The translations under genes and the position numbers were made by a program. The notes beneath the pieces are model-generated. The model worked only from the letters and a program-made list of their open reading frames with translations, had not been told where the DNA came from and ran no database searches. From Paracentrotus lividus (taxonomy: Eukaryota > Echinodermata > Echinoidea > Camarodonta > Echinidae), in assembly GCA_940671915.1 (NCBI GenBank), contig CALNVZ010003433.1:32832988-32896987 (forward strand): DNA of 64,000 nucleotides. The letters run 5' to 3'. Of the stretch, positions 55,801 through 64,000 are shown piece after piece. Position 1 is the first letter of the stretch, and the number at the start of each line of letters is the position of its first letter.

Positions 55801-58800
55801 GAACATTATAACATTAGAAATGAGGAAATGAATAGCGCAAATATTTGAAACAGCTGAACCAAATGACTTCTCTATCAGAGAAAGCATGAATAATAACCTT
55901 TTTGCTCTGTCATTCAATTTTGAGAATGTATTCAAATCAATCAGATTTCTATATTTGTTTCAGGTAAAATATTTGCATTATTCGTGTTCTAATTTCTAAT
56001 CATTCTGTAGGTTTGGCATCTGTGCCCATTTCCAGAGCTTCAGACCTCCCTTGCCCAAGAATGATTAAATACTTACAATGTTGTCCATCAGCATTCATCA
56101 AGGTAGCAATAGGCATGCCGACGTTCTTGGATCTTCCACAGACGACAGCATTCTTCCCAAACAAATCAATACCTGGATATGAACAGAATAGAAAAGAAGA
56201 TGAGTTATATTTGAAGAGCTTAGTTCCAAAAGGGACTAAATCCACTTTTGCAACTTCTGAGTAAATGGCATTTCTTTGCCGGATTTTGTGCAGGCGTCTA
56301 CGGAAAATTGAAATTAAAACTTGCAATTTCTGGAAGTTGCAATCAAAATTTAAGTAAGTTCTTTTGTTTAAAGATGGGTACGTACCTGAACAATGTCCTG
56401 ATATCAATAACTCAATTTTCATCAAAAGTGGATTTAGTCCCTTTTGGAATAAAACTCTTCATTTATAGAACAGCTTGATACACGCAGGAAATGAAATTTT
56501 TGCCTTGATCATGAAAAGCATTATACCACCAAATATATTTTGTATTGCTTAGAAATAAATTTCCTTTTCATTCTCAATTCTTCTAAAATCCCACATGAGG
56601 AACGGGGTACAATAAATTCCACTATAATACAAATTACACAAGGTTTTATTACCAATAATTCTCACAAATTTGGCTAAAGGGAAAAAAGATTTCCATATTT
56701 CAAAGCCATAAGATATTTAATTAATTACAGATAACCTTCTAAATTCATCCAGACAAACGGTAATTTAACTAACCGTAACGTACATGTAACTAAACAAGAT
56801 TTTTGTTGTTTCTATAGTGAAATATCAGGCTATTCATAAAATATTATATATTATATCAACTTGCCAACTCATTAGCAATGAAATGAATGCCAGTTTGTTT
56901 CAATTGAACCTAGTTTGCAGACAATTTAGGACCAAAATCCCTCCAAAACCATGTCCACTTTTCGAAACGCAACCAACTAAAATTCAGTTCCTATTATCAT
57001 TTACTGAAACATGCCTCTTGATTCTATTTGATGGAATGAAGTAGGTTATGTTCATAAATATTGGCACTACAAAAATTGAAAAATAATATAAAAGCATCTT
57101 CATGCAGAAGGCAACCTTAAGGTTAAAAATTACCATAAAGTGTTTCGTAACTAATCATGGAATTATTTGTTTTCATGTTAAGCCACCAGATGGCAATTCA
57201 GCAAAATACATACATATGTAAACATGTTTTGATACAGTGTTAATCATCATTCATGTTATAGCATGATGTACAATACATGCACATTGCATTATGTCCTCAT
57301 TAAACTGCAATGAAATTCCTACATGAACCAGTGTATGATTACAAACCAGTCTGCTCCTCTCAGACTATGAATCACAGGATGACACATGACTGTGACAATA
57401 TGACACGCAAGAAAGTATCATACAAACGGCAAATAAAATATTAGTCACATAAAACAAAATTTTCTGAAATAGGCATTGGCTATCAAGAAAGCAATCTTTC
57501 TTCGTACACCAGAGATGCCTCTCATTAGCACTAAAATACCTGACATTGGTAAAAAAAAATATATATATATATATGAAAAAGCTTTAAAAATGGATGAAAT
57601 AAATGTAGGTACACACTATGGCACATTTTCTTTTGTAAGTGATGGCTGAACAATTTAAAAAAAAGCAACAATGTCATTTTGATAACTACTGAAACAGAGT
57701 CGGCTAGACTCTCTCTATAAGATGGCACTGTACAGAATCACCATATAAGTCAGCCATGTACCTTGTACGAATGCATCTATAGCCTTCTGAAAAACTTTTC
57801 AACCAGTCTAAGATCCCACATAGTTTGTAAGTTAACATGTGTTACAAATACATTAAATCCTTCCTCTTTATCTTTGGTATCCTGAAGCAATTATGTAATA
57901 TAAACAATTACTAGTAATATTATGTAATGTACATTGTTATAATTAGGAAGTAGTCTAAATTACATTGTATTGCAGCCTGTGATACGTGTCAGAGTTTATA
58001 ATAATGCCAGTGCCCTGTAACACAAAGAGAAACAATCAATCTTAGAATTGATTGTAACACAGCTTACCATAGACTTATGATTGATCAATCGTTAGATTGG
58101 TTGTATCTTTCATGTTAGAGGGCATAAGACCTGGCTCGATCCCAGAATGCAGAATCATAAAAAATAATTTCTAGATATTAATCATAAAGTAAAACATGTT
58201 CACACTTAATACATTACTTGATGTCTTGACAAGTACAGTGTAGCATGACACAGGGTATATCTAAACATAGCCCATCTATATTCATACTTAACTTTAATCT
58301 CTTGATCGGTTCCAATACGGGTACATTATGTAAAAATGTACTTCAAACAAGAATAACACAGACCAGGTATGAAAGCCTACTTGTTCACACTTACCCGATC
58401 TCTTGATGAGTTCCCATATACCGTATGGTGTAGCAGGGATGACAGAGGGCAAGTCTAAACACAGCCTGCCAATGTTGACCATGTTGAATCCATCTACATC
58501 TTTCTCCGGGATGACCGAGTCACAAATAGTCCTCTCATCCATGTGAGGTGGGACCGGTAGCTGAACTAGGATGCCATCCACGTTGGGGTCCTGGTTGAGG
58601 TCGTCTACGATGGCCAGGAGCTCCTTCTGAGAGATGGTGTCAGGTTTCCTGATCGTTGTTGAAGTGATACCTTCATTTGAGGAAATAAAACAAGTGGAGT
58701 GAATTTAAGCTTCTGATGCTATCCTTCATATTATATCAAAAATCCAATCATGTATATTGGTTGGAGGGTTTAGAAAACTTTGAAAAGCATTATAACTTTT

Positions 58801-60328
58801 ATTTCACACAATTTTCTTTGCACGGGTCCAGATTGAATTCTTTTAAAGTCTGTGTTCATTGGGCTCCTGTAACATCTGGACCCGTTTCACACCAAGTTAC
58901 GCATAACTCAGAGTTGCACTCAAGTTCCTAGTTGTGTGTGGGATAGTATCCATCATCTCATTTGTCATATCATGCTCACGGAATGCACATTATTGGGAAA
59001 CGATCAATGAGGCTACAGTGTACATTTAAAAAAAATTTAAAGCTGAGGATTTTTTTTTTTGGGGGGGGGGGGGAGATGTGCACTAGGCCTAAATAATTGC
59101 GATATGGTAGAAAACACATCACATGCTGGAAACTTCACTTTTATAAAGGTAGTGCACATTGTTGGTAATAATCAAAGGGGTTTATTGGCGAAATAATCAT
59201 TCCTGATGATAATCTCAAAATTAAATTTCCAGAGCAGAACAGTTTTATTACAGGAAAAAAACAATTTGTTAGGGTGGAAAGTTATCACCAGTGTGGTATG
59301 AGGATTTTTATTTTTTTTAAACTTTTTGGCCATACCTGTACATCATGAAAATACACCAAGAAAAACACATTTTTACAAATTCCATGAATTGACAAACAAT
59401 TTTATCTTTAACTGGGAATGGTTAGCAACAGGGATCTGGTATGTACAACAATGTATGTCATTTCCTAGGGCCCCATATGAACTCTACTACAAAAAGTCAA
59501 AGATATTTCAAACTAGGAGACCCATAATGTGCTGGTGTGTGTGGAATCCTGTCAGCCAAAGCTTTGGGGAGACAAAATCGATTTAAAGAGACAACTCTCT
59601 TTAAAGAAAAACAGAACAAAAGTTCATTTCAAAGTCACCAATCTAATTTATGGAAATTATATTTCAAAATAAATACAGTAACATTTTGACATAATGCCCA
59701 ATAGTTAATGAGAATTGTAATAAAAGATTGATTTGGAATGTCCAGACAAGATATTTGTATGACCCTTATCTCATTGTAATATTTGAATAGTTTGTATTTT
59801 TATAAGACAACACATTTCCATGTATTGATACATTGAGCAGTAGAACACAGTAAATAAACAAAAAGTTCAAGTCTGAAATTTTCCATGATGAACAATGGAC
59901 TTTAACCCAAGCTGGAATCTGGATACCTACATTTGTATAATTATGATGTACCGGTACATGTAGTAAAAATGTATCCTACATGGACAGATGTGCTAACTCA
60001 GCAGAATATTGCTTCCTAAAATCTTCTGAAGAAAAAAAAAAAAACCATAATAAAGTTCAGAAAAAGGGCAAAAGACTTGCATTTTGTATAGCACATGTTC
60101 AGATCTGACACAAGAGCAAACTGGCAGCTTTAAGCCATCAACTCGTATGTTATATTAAATGTTCTATTCATGCATGTCTGTATGAGTGAAGGGGAGGAAT
60201 AGACCTGTGTAGAAAGACAGAAGCACAAACCAGGAGAAAATGAGAGAGAGAGCATTATCTCTTTTTCTTTAAAAACTGCATTGAGACCCTCTTCAAAGGT
60301 CTAATGCACTACAACTGCTTTTATTCGA

Positions 60329-60362
<34 letters not shown>

Positions 60363-62509
60363 GGAGAGAAAGAGTAAAACATTATGTAGACAGCCAAAAC
60401 AGACATTAAAAGAGAAATACAAAGATAGAAAGAATGTATGTAGGGCCTAGGAAATGCTTGTTTCCTGACAATGTGGAAAGTCTGAATGGAATTTTCCAGT
60501 CAAGCCACGTGTAGGAAGCTGTGCTCATAATATTCTGATCAAAGTTCATCCTGTTTTATTATGTAAACAGATCTATGCACGCACGTGTTGTAGGGTAGCT
60601 TTGATGATGCCTCCATATGTCAAAAACAAATACTTACATTTTACAGGCTATCATTTCATTTTCAGATTTCTATGATGGGAGATTTTAATCTGCTTAAGTT
60701 GTTTTTGTTTATTTCCCAAATGAAAGATGAACAAAATCATTTGATGCTTGCGAATTAAATTGCTACATGTAAAATAAGACCTTTTCTCTTCATTATTGAC
60801 TTGTTCTTTCAAGTATTTCTAAAGTAATTGTGCACATAAACCCTGGCTACATACAAGGGAACTTCCCTAACATGGGGGCTCCTAAACCATACCTGCTTTT
60901 GCGGCGGCCTTGGACTTGTTCTTGACATAGACCGAACTCGCTGGATCCTCTCCTACCAGCACGACACTCAGCTGTGGGGGTCTATTTCCCTGGGCCACCA
61001 ACTGATCCGTCTCGGCTTTAACTTCCTTAAGAACATCGCTTGCTATCCTCTTTCCATCAATAATCTGGGCTGGTAATTGCCTATAAAGAAAAAGAGTTCA
61101 GTTAGATAGAGTGTTATGCCTACATAAATTGTAAATTACAAGTAATTTGATTCAGCATTTGGAGGCACTTGGTGCATTTGACACACAACAACAAAATTAA
61201 AAAAATAAAATTAAAAAATTGATTTAAACATAGAGTACAATATATTAATACTGTGATTTCTAAAGAAGAAAAAAAATAATGGGCATATTTTTCAAAAGTT
61301 GTCAAGGCATGTGCTATTTTTTCAGGGATCCTGTCTCTTGTTAAATCTAAAGTCAAAGTATTTTTAATTCTATAGCTTGATGATATGGTAAGATTGTTAA
61401 TATGAAGACACCAAAACTTACTCAAACAGCCTAACTTGTTATATTTCTATCTGGTATGCAAGAAATGCAACAAACATTGCACATGTAGAACTTTTGACCT
61501 TCGAAGAATAATCCCTTTCAGCAAATCCAAAGCTATCCGGGATACTTGATATACTGATTGTGCTGTTTAAATGAACCACAGGGCAATCAATATTTGCTGA
61601 TATTTTTACACAACTAATTTGCTATGTGCCCTCTATTTTTTTAAATCATTAAAATGGATGGCAACAAAATGTAGGACAAAATAGTCTAGAATCACTAAAC
61701 TATTTTATTTAACGTTAAATGTTAAAGCTAGTATTAATAAAGAACATCACTCGATTCTCATCAAAATAAAAACTCCAATCATCATCACAATTTCGAAAAA
61801 CATTCAGCAACAACAAGACACAAACTACAAAGACAAAAGGATGCTAATGCAGTTTTGTATTCCACATGAGAAGGGATATGGTTACTGTGACGGGCACCCA
61901 GTAGAAAAGGTTAGGGAGCATAGGGTATGTTTCTTGTGTTGTCGTTGATAATGCACTGCAAATGTAATAACTAAGCACTGTGCAAACAGTCAACAGGCCG
62001 AAAAACAAGTAACAAAAAAGCAGATCACCACTCAAATTTGCAAAATTGCAATTGATTTAATAATTCGACCCTGCTTACATGTGACAACTATTGTATCACA
62101 GGCATTACATGAAAAGACACTCTATAAGACTGAGCTGCGCATCGAATCGTGACCATGTTTTGTCTACTCAACCAGTACTCAACTGCCATTCAATTCATGC
62201 CAAGTGCTGCATGCTGTCACTAGTACTACTACTAGCCACCCACGCTCAGTCCAAGCACCAGCGCAGCGGGCCTGGCTGTATCGTGGCTAGCTGCGAGCCT
62301 ACGTCATGCACGCTTGCCGAGGCTCGCATGAACGCACACACTGCACATGCAGCTCAACTCTGTTCAGTGATCGTGAAATAGAAATCCATATTTTGAGATT
62401 AATATTATTCAAAAACAAATCAAATAGAGACTTACTTCTCGCATGATACTGAAAGTTGACGAACACATCGAGATGTAGGAGCACAAAGCCTGGAAATACG
62501 TGGAAACAT
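52809..62509 (-). CDS. MTHFD2: mitochondrial NAD-dependent methylenetetrahydrofolate dehydrogenase/cyclohydrolase, 6 coding exons
   Basis: Exons in transcript order: 62509-62436, 61080-60893, 58670-58395, 56172-56077, 53857-53624, 52951-52809. All junctions are GT-AG and the phases give 1011 nt (336 aa; human MTHFD2 is about 350). The enzyme oxidises 5,10-methylene-THF to methenyl-THF and hydrolyses it to 10-formyl-THF in the mitochondrial one-carbon pathway. Residues 1-25 ([15 protein letters not shown]...) are Arg/Ser-rich without acid until the end, a typical presequence. Catalytic-region Tyr76 and Lys80 (YVKNK), Gln124 (VQLPVP) and Asp147 (KDVDGF) are present. The NAD-binding GRSKNVGMP starts at 192. 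Arg193, Arg226, Asp160 and Asp218 align with the phosphate/Mg ligands known for NAD-using MTHFD2. The C-terminal [17 protein letters not shown] motif is intact. MTHFD2 and the vertebrate paralogue MTHFD2L cannot be separated here. Confidence 0.95.
53270..53600. repeat. GTCTAAT-rich foldback repeat in intron 5
   Basis: The left half repeats phrases such as TTTTGTCTAATGTCCATTT and CACTTGGTCTAA. The right half carries their complements (TTAGACCAAATGG, GACCAAGTGGAT). The same vocabulary occurs at 48285-48540 and 49140-49360. It reaches to within about 25 bp of coding exon 5. Confidence 0.6.
54469..54624. mobile_element. 156 bp palindromic element, TTCACAAA family
   Basis: The 50-bp arms CATTGGCCCGAATTCACAAA... 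and ...TTTGTGAATTCGGGCCAATG are perfect inverted copies. The interior itself holds TTTAGACCATGGTCTAAA palindromes. The TTCACAAA-GTGG-TTTAG layout relates it to 31132-31430 and 48050-48272. It lies in an intron of MTHFD2. Confidence 0.85.
55075..55265. other. CpG- and GC-rich island inside MTHFD2 intron 4
   Basis: About 190 bp unusually rich in CG (CCGCCGGTGG, TCGGCGATC, CCGCCGCCGCGATCGGCGG) in an otherwise AT-rich intron. A 70-codon + strand frame covers it but shows no domain. It could be an internal promoter, part of a transposon or a foreign fragment. Confidence 0.4.
55782..56024. mobile_element. MITE (CAAAGATGCCAACCCT family), copy 2
   Basis: Ends CAAAGATGCCAACCCTACAG and CTGTAGGTTTGGCATCTGTG are inverted. 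It is related to 27395-27634 with the inner blocks inverted. It stops 52 bp from coding exon 4 of MTHFD2. Confidence 0.75.
56213..56460. mobile_element. 248 bp inverted-repeat element
   Basis: The left arm GAAGAGCTTAGTTCCAAAAG, then GGACTAAATCCACTTTTG, mirrors the right arm CAAAAGTGGATTTAGTCC, then CTTTTGG...AACTCTTC, about 42 bp in all. It begins 40 bp upstream (in transcript sense) of coding exon 4 of MTHFD2. Confidence 0.8.
58822..58885. repeat. short hairpin ACGGGTCCAGAT / ATCTGGACCCGT
   Basis: Two perfect 12-13 bp inverted arms about 40 bp apart in MTHFD2 intron 2. It may be a very small TIR remnant. Confidence 0.6.
60330..60364. repeat. GA microsatellite followed by poly-G
   Basis: AGAGAG run directly followed by about 12 G, in MTHFD2 intron 2. 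A second, shorter GA run lies at about 60241-60254. Confidence 0.9.
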
Positions 62510-62630
62510 AGTGATTTATCGGGATGTAGACGGAGGTGTCGGCGTGATCAGCTGCTGAAGGAGTCTGTATCGATTGTATGATCGATATTATCGTTATATT
62601 ATCGAGAGAAAAAAAAAGAGCGGCCTAATG
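62510..62630 (-). promoter_or_regulatory. putative MTHFD2 5' UTR and promoter
   Basis: The region upstream of the start codon changes from mixed composition (62510-62570) to an ATCGAT-rich stretch. ATCGATTGTATGATCGAT at about 62567-62585, then ATCGTTATATTATCGAG, give several TATCGATA-like sites. These recall the DRE motif of housekeeping promoters in insects, but that comparison is loose. No TATA box in clear position was identified. Confidence 0.35.
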
Positions 62631-62908
62631 GAGTGCAGTGACAAAAACAAAATCTTTTTCAACTGATAAAAAGAAGTTTTTTTTTATTTACAGCAGCCAA
62701 ATTTACATTACAAAATTAATGACCCACTCTTTATTTATGTCGCTGTAAAGTTAGGTTTCCTCTTTAGTTTAGAATAGGTTCTTCTCCAAGGATTAACCAC
62801 CTTCAAAACCATGGATTAAACGTGACTGCATCTACAACAGAGAACAACCGATTGGTAAGATGAGCCCCCCCCCCCCCCCCTGGTTTGAGGTCCCTTTAAT
62901 GAATCCAT

Positions 62909-63107
62909 GACATTGTGCTCCCGCGACAATTGCTCGCATAAATTCCATACACTAATCGAATGACAAACTTCAACCAGGGACTTTACACTATACTCCTACC
63001 CTAAACCTAACCCTAAACCTAATATAAAATCCCTATTACAACCTAACCCTAACCCTATATCTTAGACGAAATAAAGCCGGGAGCAATGTGTCGCAGGAGC
63101 AAATGTC
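62909..63107. mobile_element. 199 bp MITE with CCTAACCC core, intact copy
   Basis: Inverted ends GACATTGTGCTCCCGCGACA and TGTCGCAGGAGCAAATGTC surround a core with repeated CCTAACCC/AACCTAA words. It is the uninterrupted counterpart of 21098-22063 and shows the empty target site of the element at 21264-22049. Confidence 0.8.
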
Positions 63108-63245
63108 GGTCACCCCGCTAGAATATCCATAAATTGATAAGTGTACACCGCTCCCCCCCCCCAAACAATGAGAATAAATAAAAACAATAAAATAAAAACT
63201 CGACTGCAAACAAATACGTTTGTTGTCGTCAGGACGTACAGTTAT
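63108..63245. other. no gene recognised
   Basis: Short unique-looking stretch with a C run near 63155 and A-rich sequence. No feature is seen. Confidence 0.4.
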
Positions 63246-63620
63246 TGCCGAATTATGTGGGGAATGCCGGTGGTGTGGTGGTGAATGGTAAAATGGGGTG
63301 GTCGGTAATGGCTGGTGTGGTGGGGTGGTGGTGGTAGATGGTGACCGTTGGTGGTGTTGTGTGGCGGTTGTTGGTCTAGGTAACAGGTAGGGTGGTGTGG
63401 TAGGATAATGGGTGGTCGGTGGTGGTGGTTGTGGTACCTGTGGGTGATGGTAATGGGTGTGTGGTGGTGGGGTGGTGGTAATGGTAGTGGTGGTTGATGG
63501 AGTGGGAGGGTGGGGTATGGTAGTGGTGGTGGTTGGTGGTGGTGGTGGGTAATGGTAGTTGTGGTGGTGGTGGGTAGGTTGTTGTTGTCATGGTGGTTGG
63601 TCGAAGTGGTAGTATCAGTG
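63246..63620. repeat. GGT/TGG-rich low-complexity tract
   Basis: About 370 bp of irregular GGTGGT, GGTGTGG and GGTAATGG words. The reverse frames (His/Pro/Thr-rich) are shadows of this composition. The remaining 380 bp to the window end holds a G-rich patch near 63640-63770 and no gene. Confidence 0.9.
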
Positions 63621-64000
63621 GCGAACCAGGATTTGATGACGGGGGCGGGGGGCAAAAATTGGATTTCGATTTTGGTACACCCAAATTATTTTACTGTGAA
63701 CCGGGCGGGCAAGAAAGTACATAATTTTTTTTTCGAAGCACGCTGTTGAGCGATTAACGCAGGGGGTGGGGGTAGGTTGTAAAATTGTGGGATGGATATG
63801 ATGCTGGTGCGTTGTTAAATAAAATCAGTCTTTTTGGGTTGTAAAAAAAAATTGCAAGTTACTTGTCCATAAACTAGAAGATAAATTTGTGCTTATTGAT
63901 TTGATGTTTATGATAGTATATAGATTAAAATGATATCAATGTATATACTTTTACCTGCAAATATTTCAACAAAGGTTTTACAGAATTTGTATGTTGACAC

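Noticed and set aside
62990..63060. Telomere repeat tract (CCTAACCC words)
   Set aside because: The words are irregular, only about 70 bp long and lie inside a TIR-bounded MITE that occurs twice in the window.
63242..63655. His/Pro/Thr-rich reverse frames
   Set aside because: Direct translations of the GGT/TGG low-complexity tract.

Overview
This window is animal nuclear DNA: AT-rich, with long spliced introns, very dense in small inverted-repeat transposons, microsatellites and long G/C homopolymers. The frequent TACATGTA-type words, the style of the MITEs and the ancestral-looking protein sequences suggest a marine invertebrate deuterostome, most likely an echinoderm such as a sea urchin. 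That assignment is inference and was not tested by any search. There is nothing bacterial or organellar here. Most short open frames are chance or lie inside repeats.

Two protein-coding genes can be assembled exon by exon with consistent splice phases. They are convergent. The first, on the + strand (coding 23593-42679, 13 coding exons, 537 aa), is a class-III PLP-dependent phospho-lyase of the ETNPPL/PHYKPL family, acting on phosphoethanolamine or 5-phosphohydroxylysine. The second, on the - strand (coding 62509-52809, 6 coding exons, 336 aa), is the mitochondrial NAD-dependent methylenetetrahydrofolate dehydrogenase/cyclohydrolase MTHFD2 (or MTHFD2L). Both are metabolic enzymes, but nothing in the sequence shows that they are co-regulated.

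Layout. 1-12.6 kb: intergenic repeats. These include two copies of a dispersed repeat, one split by a ~1 kb TIR element; a decayed LINE on the - strand; and a GGGGCGCC-rich minisatellite with an assembly gap, alternating with a ~300 bp GC-rich spacer. 12.6-23.5 kb: a possible distal promoter/non-coding exon, then nested MITEs and TIR elements. 23.5-42.8 kb: the phospho-lyase gene, with introns holding MITEs, a hAT-like element, tRNA-derived SINEs, a 293-bp ATT microsatellite and two decayed extra copies of coding exon 12. 42.8-52.5 kb: a TIR element filled with a ~155 bp tandem repeat carrying nuclear-receptor-like direct repeats, a LINE 3' fragment, and foldback elements. 52.6-62.6 kb: the MTHFD2 gene. 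62.6-64 kb: a MITE and GGT-rich low-complexity DNA.

The most interesting signals are four points. (1) Two relic copies of exon 12 lie just upstream of the real one. (2) A set of TIR elements of very different sizes shares GGGCAA-type ends and many internal GTTACG/TATGGGAC-type motifs. (3) A filled site and its empty paralogous counterpart occur in the same window. (4) Coding exons are hemmed in within tens of bases by MITEs on both sides in both genes.
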